Assembly (NCBI GenBank): GCA_947561715.1
Contig: OX387198.1
Span: 15,004,001 to 15,068,000, forward strand
DNA length: 64,000 bases
Reading direction: 5' to 3'
Origin: Ascidia mentula
Lineage: Eukaryota > Chordata > Ascidiacea > Phlebobranchia > Ascidiidae
Part shown: positions 50,974 through 63,395 of the stretch, piece after piece
How positions within the stretch are numbered: position 1 is the first letter of the stretch
How the letters are laid out: every line of letters starts with the position of its first letter
The notes under the pieces: model-generated
Seen by the model: the letters and a program-made list of their open reading frames with translations, nothing else
The model's database searches: none
What the model was told of the DNA's origin: nothing
Position numbers and translations under genes: made by a program

Positions 50974-51740
50974 TGCAACGTCGATTTTTGGAAACGATTT
51001 TACAGCAAAGTAATGAAATTATTACTACAGAGAGTTTGTCATGACTCAAAGTTTGTGTTATCTTGACAACAATAAGCTGCACTTATGCGACCATGATAAC
51101 GCACAAAATACAAATGGTGAGGTTTATGTACAAGGCGTGTGAAGGGGGGTATTTAGGCGAGGTTTTTAACTTTTTTTGGTGAATAATTGAAGGTGGCCGA
51201 ATATATTTTCCTCTGTCGATAGTTTGTATACCATGAGTTGATTGCATGGAATGTTTCCAACATCAGAATATTATATTTACAAGTAAATCCCCGCATAATT
51301 GTTATGACCAAAATGATTGTACCCACGTTGATGTCAAGTGTTTCAACACTCACACATGATAAGTGTGTCCATGTGTTGGATGACGTGTGACGTGGACGAT
51401 GAGTCCGACCAACTCATCACTTGACTCATACCATAGTGCTAAAAATGACGACACATAAAATACAACGAAACAGCTCAACGAAGAAAACGGAGTGCGTCCA
51501 CCAACCAAACAGAACGTAATCTTTTTTTCTTTTGTTTAGGCAGAATAAATCTGACGTCAAAGATGTTACTTTGTCCTCATTTGAATATCAATTTTATGGT
51601 CAAATTACTGCCATCGGAAATTAAGTAGGAGTCTACACATGAAAGGTTCGCGTGATGCCAGAAACAAGATTTTTTCTGTCTATATGATGTCAATTGAAAG
51701 TACTTCATATTTTCCACAAACTTAATGCAAGGTTTATTTA

Positions 51741-52131
51741 CAGAGTAGTTTTTGCTTCAATCACATGTAAGTTTTCTAGTTTGAAAAAAACAACCATATT
51801 TTCCTGTTGTTGACGTCGTGAATCAAAACATGCATAAAAGGTTTACCTTTTTAATTGTCGTATTGTAATTATATGGCTGCCAAATTTATCCTGTTAAACC
51901 CCATTTCAGCTTTTACAAAGTTTTCTGCAATCCAACAACTGGGATCCGAATAAAAGTTCCAATATTATTCAAAGCATCCACCATGTGTTAACACTCACAA
52001 CAACAATACAAAGAAAATGTCTAAACGATTTCAAGAAAAAAACATTTATATTGAAGGTAGGTATTCCTCATTCAACGTAAAACAATATCAATAAAAATTC
52101 GTAGAACTTCACTTTTGCTTGGAACTCCAAT
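51741..52131. other. Deletion scar: remnant of GPCR-B tail joined to GPCR-A2 3' flank
   Basis: 51741-51813 matches the start of the GPCR-B region (35816 and 57236 onward). From about 51818 the sequence matches the 3' flank of GPCR-A (37990 and 59398 onward). About 2.1 kb, including the GPCR-B coding fragment, is therefore missing in unit 2. The remainder up to 52131 is the 3' flank of GPCR-A2. Confidence 0.65.
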
Positions 52132-55100
52132 TCATCCAACAATCTCAATCACTCTGCCACCTTCCTGTTCAGCACGGGGGTTGTATGTAACATAGAAATC
52201 AGGCGAACAACTTGTTGATGTTCGTAATGATGATATCTTGGAAACGAACCACTCCTTCATCTTTGAAAATTGTTCTTCCAATGCTTTAGAGTAGAGCAAG
52301 GGATTGAGGGCGCCGTTGATTGGAAGCAACAGACAAGAACTTAACACATAAGTGTCTCCTGGCATCTTCACTCCTCCTATACTTAAAAATCCCATCACAC
52401 AAACTGGAATCCAGCAGCAAAAGTCGGTCAAAATCAACCTGGTGATTCTCTTCTGCATCTTGGAGCTGACATCAGTGCTTCTGGATCCTTTCATGCGGTT
52501 GCTTCGCTTGTAAATAAAAATATAAGCAACCACCATGTAGATGAACATGAAGAAGTTGATTGTGATGAGGAATGTTGAATATTCCCAAGCAAACTCATTG
52601 GTTGTTGCAAACAAACGTGGCATACAAACGCTCGTTTCACCATAATATCCAAATTCTCCCTTGATAGAGTTACGTGGAAAGGCGTTTTCAATTGTACGCT
52701 TAACATCGTACCAAGACTCTGGCTCTGAAGTGGAAATTCTTTGTGCAAGTAACGACATGTTTTCTCTTGACACGAAATCTGTTTCATAAAAGTTATTTGG
52801 AAACCAAACATCAGTGGCAAAGTATTCAGAAGTTGCGTTGTGCAAAGGAATAGTTGCCAACATAATAGCTAACGTCCAACAAGACAATTCAGCAATTACA
52901 GTTTTAGTAACACTGACATTTCGCATGAGGAAAGGTTTAAAGGCCGATATCAGGCGAAATGTGGTCATAGCTGTCATAGTGAAGGCTGATGCTTCTGATG
53001 ACACAATTGCAAGTGCTCCAAGTCCGGAACACAAGCTACTTGATCTCTATTCTTTATCAAACAAACAATAAGATCCAGAAAATCTAGTCGCTTGTATTAT
53101 GATTGCCAGTAGATAAACTCCCATGAGAAGGTCAGACACGCAGAGGTTAAGAACAAAAACGTTTGTATTAATAAACAAATTCTGATCTTTATTAACTTTA
53201 ATCAAGTCACGTGTGGTTGTAAAAAATACAAACGAATTCCCTCCCAGTGCTAAGATACCTGTCACCCAGAAGATACCTCGATAAACTGGGTTTGCGATCA
53301 TTTCGTTAACGTCAGCAAATATGTTTCCATTCAAATTTACACATTCGTCACTTCCGTCTGAGCAGTCGTTAATTCCGTTCTGTACAAGTTTTCTTTCAAC
53401 AGACAAAGGTTGTTTATTGGTGCAATAAAACCTGGTATGTTCACAACGACATATGCTTTCATCAGATAAGTCATCGCAGTCGATTATTCCGTCACAAACA
53501 TGATTTCTATGGATGGATATTTTCCTTTGACTTCTGCAGTAGTAGCGGGTATTGTTACAAATTTCCAGAAATTCGTCTGATGTATCATCGCAATCAATTA
53601 TTCCATCACAGACTCTTTGTTTGTCTATGTAAAATTCTCCTTTGTTGGAACATTTCAACCTGTTCGGACACAAAGTTTCTCCTAAAACTCCTAAATGGTC
53701 ATTGGCAGATCCATCACACCACATGGGATTGTAAAATCTTGCCAATAATATTCCCCCTATCATGCTAAATTCCTTAAACAACCTTTTCATATATAAAACG
53801 CAAACAGATTCGTTGCTTGAAGTATTTTCTGTGAAGATGTTGTCATCTGCTACACACTCACTTTGAACTGATGCTGTCCCAGTTGAACAGTATTTTGTGT
53901 TAGTTTGGTTTACACATTTTACATTTGTGTTACATAGCATCTTATCTTGGTCCACACATGTAGAACTATCCTTACAATGCAATTGATTCTGGGGACAATC
54001 TCCGCGTATATCGCGACAAAATGTTTGATTTTCACATAAACATTCATCTGACATATCAAAGCAGTCCACTACACCGTCACAAACTTGCTTGCTTGAAACT
54101 ATTAGCTTTCTGTCCAAACACTGGAAACATCTAAATTGTCCATTGAAGAAACAAATATCAGAACTGTCAGAACATTGAGCCACTGAATCGTAGACGTTGG
54201 TTTGAGGTAAAACACAAACACCTTTTCTTGATGATCCAGAACATTTAAACCCAAACCCATGTTGAACTTCGTCACTTTTGTCTTTGCAGCCATTATCAGC
54301 TTGCCCGTCACAAAAATATTCTCTTGCAATAAGTTGTTGATTTTCGCAAAACATAAAGTTTTCGCATTTTTTTTTGCGATTTGCTGCATGTTGAAGTTGT
54401 GCAAAGAACTTTATCAACTCCACAATTATTAACATCAGTAGCGCACGTTTTACTAACAACTTCATTACACGTATATAAATCAGTCGTATGTATGAGATTT
54501 CTGACTTCCTTTTCACTTGGACAAGTTACAGCAACCACACGACAAGGTTGACATGTGATGTGTAAAACTGAACAAACTTCATCAACTCCATCAACACAAT
54601 CTACGAAGTTATCATTTATCCAGGGAAAAGGTATACATTTACCGCCTGGTGAGCATTGTGTGTTATTTGGATTGCATGGACATCTGGCGTAAGTACCAGA
54701 ACAGTTGTAAGCATTATGTGTCTCATCACTTCCATCAATACAGTCAGGTTTTCCGTCACACAACAAAGATCGATCAATGCAATTTAAATCCTTTCCAATG
54801 CACTGTTTCAATCCAACACAAGCACATTTAAACTTATCCGATGGACATGTGCAGTTAACCTCATCACTCCAATCTCCACAGTGATTAAACCCATCGCATT
54901 GCATTAATTTACTGATGCAACCCACTCCCAATTTAGAGCAGTTTTTAGTTTTGTAGCATGGACACTCAAACTTATCCGATGGACATGTGCAGTTAACCTC
55001 ATCACTCCAATCTCCACAGTGATTAAACCCATCACATTGCATAGATTTATTGGAGCAACCAAACCCAAATATAGAGCAGTTTTTAGTTTTGTAACACGGA

Positions 55101-55791
55101 CACTCAAACTTGTCCGCTGGACATGTACAATTAAATTCATCACTACCATCACTGCAATCGATACGTCCATCGCATATCTGAGATTGAATTAAACATCCTC
55201 CAAACAACCCAGTGCAGCTTTTAGTTTTGTAACACGGACACTCAAACTTGTCCGCTGGACATGTGCAGTTCAATTCATCACTACCATCAGGACAGTGGTT
55301 ACTTCCATCGCATCGCCATTGTCCCAACAAACAAAATCTGGGACAAGTCGTGTGAAAACAATCGCACTGGAATCTACCATCAGGACAAACATCAAGGAAC
55401 TCATCACTCCAATCTCCACAGTCGTTGTTAAAGTTGATCACATACCCCATCCCAACACATCCTGGTTGACCCAACCCACATTTACCGATCTTGTGGCAAG
55501 CACATTCGAACATGGACGAGGGACAAGTGCAGTTGAGATCAAGAAATGGAGCTTCACAAACCGGTAGATTTTCCTCTCCTGTTACAAGTCACAAGGTTCA
55601 TATCGTACAAAATTATATAAGGTGTCATTTGTTCCAATTTTTTTTTATACATTCTCTATTTATGTTCAGGAGCTATTATTGTTAATTTCACACTTACTGG
55701 TAATGGGAAGAGGAGCCAGACTTGTGTCCTCACCCGGACATTCACCTTCTGCCCATCCAATCAACACAAATATCAGCAATAACTTCAACAT
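52132..55791 (-). pseudogene. LDLa-rich seven-helix receptor, GPCR-A copy 2, probably disabled
   Basis: It has the same two-exon layout as its neighbours (55698-55791 signal peptide; 55578 down to 52132). Two defects break the frame relative to copies 1 and 3. A one-base insertion in an A-run at about 54367-54375 shifts the frame after the KSQKK segment (mid LDLa region). A TGG-to-TAG change at 53047-53049 turns the Trp of LFDKEW, before TM3, into a stop. The remaining reading frames are otherwise well kept, so inactivation looks recent. The C-terminal part has a one-codon gain (EEQFSKMKE against EELSKMKK). The A-run difference could be a sequencing error; the nonsense change is less easily explained that way. 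A truncated LDLa-only secreted protein is a remote alternative. Confidence 0.75.
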
Positions 55792-57260
55792 AATCTACGA
55801 TTTCTATATTTCAGCTGCAGTTTATGTAGTATTTAGTTAAAATCGTTGTTCTCTTGGATGACATAATCAAAAAAGTGTTTCATGGAGTGGTCAAACAGCC
55901 TGAACTTAAAGCTGAAACCTTTACTGCCCGCCTCAATCGAATGTGATGATATTACGGCTACATCACCTCTTTTAGATGCGATTCAACTAGTCAGGTCTTC
56001 TTTTTTCTGCATTGAACTGGAAATAACGAAGACGTGCGATCCAATGCTAAATGCAACGATTTACTTGCTCCATCATCACCTCACAACGCTTTTTTTCTAC
56101 ATCAACCGTACCCTTGCTTCCCGCAGATTATTATTTTAACACTCGGTGTTCCTCTTTAGCAGCGTGACAGCTGATTTCCTGCTCAGCATTTAAATATTTA
56201 CATAATCCTGACGTTGCAACCATGGTTGCAAGTTGATTGACAGTTCCTTGCAGTATTGACAAGTTGCAGATACGCGGGTTTAGGAAATTTTTTCAGAGGG
56301 TGCAATTTTCCTCATGCATCGAACGGGATAACATATAATCGTCCAGTCATCGACTTTTGTGTGAGTAATAAAGATATGTATGCATTTTTCGGCCCTTGTG
56401 GGACTTAACTTGGGGTTATTAATCATGTTTTTTTCCTACAGTTTAAACTTAGATTTTGCCGCAAGAATTAGACTTGGCTTCATCGAACCATGACATTTTA
56501 TGTTTCATATTTGTTGTTTATGGGCATAATTAGCGAGCAAAACAAAAATGATTTGATTTGTGAACATTTTCAACGATTCCATTATTCAGTTAAACGATTT
56601 GATTCACTTTCATGATTCAGTTAAAAATGTAATCGTGCAAGACCATCCAAATTATTTGATGGCGATCGGATGTTATGACGAATTTCTCATCCATTTTATT
56701 GGTCAGGATAAAAAAACATCCTGTATATATGTACTTTAAAAGTAGCGATGTATAGTACTAAAGTGAAAAGGGTACTACTCATGCTACAACATGATTATTG
56801 GTGTATTCGGAATTCTGTGTTTTTTCCCTATGACATTTATAACTGGCATTTCCTTGGCCATTTTCTCTCCTGGCAAATTAAGACGTCAAATCAATTCCCA
56901 AACTTCACTCATATACATTTCACCAACACAGAAGCCTTTGCCAAACAGCATAACGAAGAAAACGGAGTGCGTACACCAACCAAACAGAACGTGAATTTTT
57001 TTCTTCAGTTTAGGCAGAATAAATCTGACGTCAAAGATGTTACTTTGTCCTAATTGTGAGATTTTTGAATCGAAAAATATCATTTGAAATATCAATTTTA
57101 TGTTCCAATTCTTCTGCCATCGGAAATTAAGTAGGAGTCTACACATAGTAGGTTCGCGTGACGTCAGAGACAAGATTCGTTTCAGTCTGTGTGATGATGT
57201 AAAAGTACTTAATATTTTCCACAAACTGAATGCAATGTTTATTTACAGAGTAGTTTTTGC
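55792..57260. other. GPCR-A2 promoter side and shrunken unit 3 upstream DNA
   Basis: 55792-56140 matches the flank of the other GPCR-A genes, and 56140-56396 matches 63740-64000 almost exactly. From about 56600 the sequence is a patchwork of T-box upstream DNA with pieces missing. 56613-56676 resembles parts of 33940-34080, 56800-56880 resembles 34240-34300, and 56905-56940 resembles 34404-34437, joined straight to DNA like 35502 onward. CRE palindromes lie at 57026-57033 and 57159-57166. No T-box gene or GC-rich module is present. Confidence 0.55.
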
Positions 57261-58250
57261 TTCAATCACACGTAAGTTTTCCCCGTTAGCAACCACAACC
57301 ACATTTTTCCTGTTGCTGACGCCTGAAAACGGCACGTAGGCCATCCCGTACTCTATCATAAAGTTTTTTCGATGCGTTGGAGTAGATGAGGGGATTAAGA
57401 GAGCTGTTGATGGGGAGCAGGATGATTGTTGGCACAGCATATATAACTGGAGGCATAGGGACTCCACCCAAGTTTACAAATGCTATGATCGAAATTGGAA
57501 CCCAGCAGAAAAAAATGGTTACTATCAGTCAGAGGATTTTCTTTTGCATTTCTGCCGAAACCAACAGCATTAATGGTATAAAATATCTGCAAATTCGAAT
57601 GTGCTTACCTTTGTTTTTTATTGCCGCCCTTCCATCTCTTCGTCTCTCGTTCACTTGCCTGGTACTGGCAGTTGACTTCTTGTAAATCCAAAAATACGTA
57701 ATTGCCACGAAAGTGAAGGCCAGGAAGTTGAGAGTAATGATGGCGATCGAATATCCCCATGCCTTATCGTTGGTTGTTACATACAGTTTGCTGATGCAAA
57801 CACTGCTGTTGCTGTAATATCTGCACATAAACAATTTTGTGGCTAAATAATTGAAAAATTTGGGCGAATCAAAACGAACCCCAAATATTCAAAAATTTTA
57901 AAGAGCTTAGCGTAATTGTAATCCTTAAGAATATCCACATCCAGGAATTAGCATCGTTCACTCGCACGAGGGCAGTGTTGACTACTTGGGAATCGTTGCT
58001 TGTGGAGCTGTGTTTGAAAGCTACAAATTGACCCATGGAGTTATTCATGCATGTGTACGCAACGCTAGTGTCACTCGAACTGGTTTGACCGCCAACATCT
58101 ACGACAATCTTACTAGAAAAGTCGACTGCAACATTGTCCAAAAACGGATTCGCATTCATCCAAGCTTTGGTTTCGGACAAATGTTGAAGTTGAGTTGTGA
58201 GTGGAATGAAAGCAATTGAATGTTTGTGAAGTTTTGTGGCTTGTTTTATT
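57261..58250 (-). pseudogene. GPCR-B fragment 2 (relaxin/LGR-like receptor 3' end, broken)
   Basis: Second copy of the fragment at 35.85-36.79 kb, kept better at its end. The loop exon lies at about 57960-58240 (KAWMNANPFLDNVAVD, MNNSMGQFVAFKHSS). The following exon starts near 57815 after a CAG acceptor with YYSNSSVCISKLYVTTN and helix 5. It then has FFCWVPISIIAFVNLGG (helix 6) and IILLPINSSLNPLIYSN (helix 7, with the NPxxY motif), and ends KCGCGC at 57286. A CGA-to-TGA change makes a stop just before helix 6 (after MQKKIL), near 57534. No exons for helices 1-4 or an ectodomain are seen. A terminal fragment of a receptor gene, probably not functional. Confidence 0.6.
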
Positions 58251-59741
58251 TTTATAGTGAAGGCATTATGTGTTTCGATTTTCCCAGAAATCATTTGAAT
58301 AATGCTAAACGCGACTTCAACAGAAAATGCAAAACAACTAAACGTGGTTTGAAGTTGAAACAGAATGAACTCACATGCTCTTAGTGAGATGTAATGTTGT
58401 GTTACGACAAGGCGCTGTGTACTGGATCTCTTTCTCAGCGTAATTCATTATAATAAATAGAAGTACGTTAAAAAAACAAAAACTTTATACCTTCGACATT
58501 ATATTTTATGGTTGGAAAACGAATTGATTAATAAGGGGTCCATATTACATTCTGATACATCCGTTTTTTTAAGGGATTTTAATTCTTTTTGTTGCAAAAG
58601 TTACCGGCTTAAACAGGAAACCTGGTGGTTAACTGTTTTTAATGATACCATTCTGCCAACCTTAGAGCTACATGCTTAGTAGACATTTTAGGCTGATAAG
58701 AGGCTCATCGTGTTCATTATTACAATACATCAATACAAGTTGATTGCACTTTAAAGTGTACTGCACTTCTGGCATAAGCAGTACATTTTGAATTGCAATA
58801 TGTCTGGCAGCAATAGGAGTTCTAAGGTTGCACTTTGTGCATAAGAACAAGCAATTAAGCCTAAATACAGGTAAAGTGCAAATTCCGTTTACTTTTAAGC
58901 ATAAAGGTTCTCCTGCTTCACCTCTTTGTTTGTCAGCATTTATCGCCAAGCTTCCATTAGGCATGTTTTGTAAACGTTTGTGCCCTTTGAAGATAACATG
59001 TATATCAGAAGAGCTTTATGGCGATTTGTACAAAACGAACTTAGTCGCTGAAAGTATGATAACGTTAATAAACTGTGAATCCGATCCCTGTGGAAGGTTT
59101 ACAATTCTAGTTAAGAAACCCTAGTATGATTTGCCGTCACAAATTAACGCTTCTCCCCTTTACGATGGTTTAAATCTAAACTACCAGTTTTTACAATAAA
59201 GATGAACGAAAAAACGATAAAATATTTCCTGATTTTTCCTGCGTTTTACTCGTGCTTATTCTCATCCTCACCCTGCACCATAAAACATTGCCAACTCTGC
59301 ACACCACTATTGTTTGATTATTTGAAACCGCATAATACACGAAAAACACAAAATTTATACCATCATCATATCTGTGTATCTGAAGGACTACATGTGTCGT
59401 GTATCCAAAATGCATAAACGTTACACCTTTTTAATTGTCGTATTGTAAGTATATGGCTGCTAAATGTATTCTGGTAAACACCATTTGTGCTAAATTTATT
59501 CTGGTAGACACCATTTAGGCTTTTACAAAGTTTTCAGCACTCGAACAACTGGGATCCGAATAAATCTTCCAATATTATTCAAAGCATCCACCATTTGCAA
59601 ACAATCACAACAACAATACAAAGAAAATGACTAAACGATTTTAAGAAAAAAACATTTATATCGAGGGTTCGTATTCCTCATTCAACGTAAAACAATATCA
59701 ATAAAAATTCGTAGAACTTCAATTTTGGTAGGAAATCCAAT
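58251..59741. other. Spacer between GPCR-B fragment 2 and GPCR-A3
   Basis: Matches 36790-38300 in unit 1 with small gains and losses. It includes a short local duplication around 59455-59520, where a phrase containing TTTATTCTGGTA occurs twice. No gene was recognised. Confidence 0.45.
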
Positions 59742-62700
59742 TCATCCAACAATCTCAATCACTCTGCCACCTTCCTGTTCAGCACGGGGGTTGTATCTAA
59801 CACTGTAATCAGACGAACGACTCCTTGATGTTCGTAATGATGTTATTTTGAAAACGAGCCACTTCTTCATCTTTGAAAGCTCTTCCAATGCTTTGGAGTA
59901 GAGCAAGGGGTTGAGGGCGCCGTTGATTGGAAGCAACAGACATGCACTCAACACATAAGTGTCTCCTGGCATCTTCACTCCTCCCACACTCAAAAATCCC
60001 ATCACACAAATTGGAATCCAGCAACAAAAGTCGGTCAAAATCAACCTGGTGATTCTCTTCTGCATCTTAGAGCTGACATCAGTGCTTCTGGATCCTTTCA
60101 TGCGGTTGCTTCGCTTGTAAATAAGAAAATAAGCAACCACCATGTAGATGAACATGAGGAAGTTGATTGTGATGAGGAATGTTGAATATTCCCAAGCAAA
60201 CTCATTGGTTGTTGCAAACAAACGTGGCATACAGACGCTCGTTTCACCATAATATCCAAACTCTCCCTTGATAGAGCTATGTGGAAAGGCGTTTTCAATA
60301 ATACGCTTAACATCGTACCAAGACTCTGGCTCTGATGGGGAAATTCTTTGTGCAAGTAATGACATGTTTTCTCTTGACACGAAATCTGTTTCATAAAAGT
60401 TATTTGGAAACCAAACATCAGTGGCAAAGTACTCAGAAGTTGCGTTGAGCAGAGGAATAGTTGCCAACAAAATAGCTAATGTCCAACAAGACAATTCAGC
60501 AATCAAAATTTTAGTTACACTGACATTTCGCATGAGGAAAGGTTTAAAGGTCGATATCAGGCGAAATGTGGTCATAGCTGTCATAGTGAAAGCTGATGCT
60601 TCTGATGATACAATTGCAAGTGCTCCAAGTCCGGAACACAAGCTATTTGATCTCCATTCTTTATCAAACAAACAATAAGATCCAGAAAATCTAGTCGCTT
60701 GTATTATGATTGCCAGTAGATAAACTCCCATGAGAAGGTCTGACACGCAGAGGTTAAGAACAAAAACGCTTGTAATAATCAACAAATTCTGATCTTTTTT
60801 AACTTTAATCAAGTCACATGTGGTTGTAACAAATACAAACGAATTCCCTCCCAGTGCTAAGATGCCTGTCACCCAGAAGATACCTTGATAAACTGGGTTT
60901 GCGATCATTTCGTTGACGTCAGCAAATATGTTTCCATTCAAATTAACACATTCGTCACTTCCGTCTGAGCAGTCGTTAATTCCGTTCTGTACAAGTTTTC
61001 TTTCAACAGACAAAGGTTGTTCATTGGTGCAATAAAACCTGGTATATTCACAACGACATATGCTTTCATCAGATACGTCATCGCAGTCGATTATTCCGTC
61101 ACAAATATGATTTCTATCGATGGATATTTTCCTTTTACTTCTGCAGTAGTAGCGGGTATTGTTACAAAGTTCCAGAAATTCGTCTGAATTATCGTCGCAA
61201 TCAATTATTCTATCACAGACTCTTTGTTTGTCTATGTTCATTTCTCCTTTGTTGAAACATTTGAACCTGTTCGGACACAAACTTTCTCCCAAAACTCGAA
61301 AATAGTCATTGGTAGCTCCATCACACCACATGTGATAGATCGACCTTGCAAATGATATTCCTCCTAACCTTCGAAAACCTTTAAGGACAATTTTCATATA
61401 TAAAACGCATAAAGATTCGTTGCTTAAATTATTCTCTGTGAAGATGTTGTCATCTGCTACACACTCACTTTGAACTGATGCTGTCCCAGTTGAACAGTAT
61501 TTTGTGTTAGTTTGGTTGACACATTGTACACTTGTGTTACATAGCATCTTATCTTGGTCCACACATGTAGAACTATTCTTGCAATGCAATTGATTCTGGG
61601 GACAATCTCCTCGTATATCGCGACACAATGTTTGATTTTCACACAAACATTCATCTGTCATATCAAAGCAGTCCACTACACCGTCACAAACTTGTTTGCT
61701 TGAAACTATCAACTTTCTGTCCAAACACTGGAAACATCTAAATTGTCCCTTGAAGAAACAAATATCAGAACTGTCAGAACACTGAGCCACTGAATCGTAG
61801 ACGTTGGTTTGAGGTAAAACGCAAACACCATTTCTTGATGATCCAGAACATTTAAACCCAAACCCATGTTGAACTTCTTCACTTTTGTCATTGCAGCCAT
61901 TATCAGCTAGCCCGTCGCAAAAATATTCTCTTGCAATAAGTTGTTGATTTTCGCAAAACATAAAGTTTTCGCATATTTTTCGCGATTTGCTGCATGTTGA
62001 AGTTGTACAAAGCACTTTATCAACTCCACAATTGTTACCATCAGTAGCGCACGTTTTACTAACAACTTCATTACATGTATATGGATCAGTCGTATGTATG
62101 AGATTTCTGGCTTCCTTTTCACTTGGACAAGTTACAGCAACCACATGACAAGATTGACATGTGATGTTTAAAACTGAACAAACTTCGTCAGTTCCACCAA
62201 CACAATCTACGAAGTTATCATTTATCCAACTGAAAGGTATACATCTACCGTCTGGTGAGCATTGTGTGTTATTTGGATTACATGGACATCTGGCGTAAGT
62301 ACCAGAACAGTTGCAAGTATAATGTGTCTCATCACTTCCATCAATACAGTCATGTTTTCCGTCACACAACAAAGATCGGTCAATGCAAATGTAATCTTTT
62401 CCATTGCACTGTTTCAATCCAACACAAGCACATATAAACTTATCTGCTGGACATGTGCAGTTAACCTCATCACTCCAATCTCCGCAGTGATTGACCCCAT
62501 CGCATTGGTTAGATTTCCAGAAGCAACCAATCCAGGGAAAAGAGCAGTTATTAGTTTTGTAACACGGACACTCAAACTTATCCGCTGGACATGTGCAGTT
62601 AACCTCATCACTCCAATCTCCACAATGATTGACCCCATCGCATTGCATCAATTTACTGATGCAACCAAGCCCTAATATAGAGCAGTTTTTAGTTTTGTAA

Positions 62701-63395
62701 CACGGACACTCAATCGTATCTGCGGGACATGTACAATTAAATTCATCACTACCATCACTGCAATCGATACGTCCATCGCATATCTGAGATTGAATTAAAC
62801 ATCCTCCAAACAACCCAGTGCAGCTTTTAGTTTTGTAACACGGACACTCAAACTTGTCCGCTGGACATGTGCAGTTCATTTCATCACCAGCATCAGGACA
62901 ATGATTAACTCCATCGCATCGCGATTGTTCCCAATAACAATATCCAGGACAAGTTGTGTCAAAACAATCGCACTGTAATCTACCATTAGGACAAACGTCA
63001 ACCAACTCATCACTCCAATCCCCACAGTCGTTGTCAATGTTCATCACATTCCCCATCCCAATACATCCTGGTTGACCCAACCCACATTTACCGACCTTGT
63101 GGCAAGCACATTCGAACATGGACGAGGGACAAGTGCAGTTGAGATCAAGAAATGGAGCTTCACAAACCGGTAGATTTTCATCTCCTGTTACAAGTTACGA
63201 GGTTCATATCTTACAAAATAGTATAAGGTGTCATTTGTGCAAAGTTTTATATACATTCTATATTTATATTCAGGAGCTTTTATTGTTAATTTCACACTTA
63301 CTGGTAATGGGAAGTGGAGCCAGAGTTGTGTCCTCACCCGTACATTCACCTTCTGCCCATCCGATCAACACAAATATAAGCAATAACTTCAACAT
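59742..63395 (-). CDS. LDLa-rich seven-helix receptor, GPCR-A copy 3
   Basis: Two exons, 63302-63395 (signal peptide) and 59742-63184, encode 1178 residues, the same length as copy 1. About 13 LDLa modules precede the seven-helix domain (TM1 at about residue 800; TM6 LILTDFCCWIPICVMG; TM7 LLLPINGALNPLLYS). Like copy 1 it lacks leucine-rich repeats and has TFRLIS in place of E/DRY. Differences from copy 1 cluster in the first LDLa modules and in the segment around residues 610-650 before the last LDLa group, while the helices are nearly unchanged. The C-terminus ends VIEIVG, against VIEIVE in copy 1. It is the intact receptor of unit 3. Ligand and tissue are unknown. Confidence 0.88.

Larger units (their letters stand above)
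46610..51740. promoter_or_regulatory. T-box copy 2 upstream region, nearly identical to that of copy 1
   Basis: Counterpart of 30578-35850. It carries the same internal duplication and GC-rich modules (47135-47426 and 48691-48980) and CRE palindromes at 47852-47859, 48642-48649 and 51552-51559. Similarity is close to perfect to about 50920, then falls. Around 51285 there is a deletion of about 55 bases relative to unit 1. No recognisable gene; the 142-codon frame at 50545-50973 is discussed separately. Confidence 0.55.

Noticed and set aside
51390-51425. Hammerhead-ribozyme-like phrase with GATGAGTCC
   Set aside because: The invariant GAAA of the core and closing stems are missing, and the unit 1 counterpart (about 35427-35455) lacks even this phrase.
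62262-62675. 137-codon plus-strand open frame
   Set aside because: Antisense shadow of the LDLa repeats of GPCR-A3; the same artefact appears opposite the other copies.
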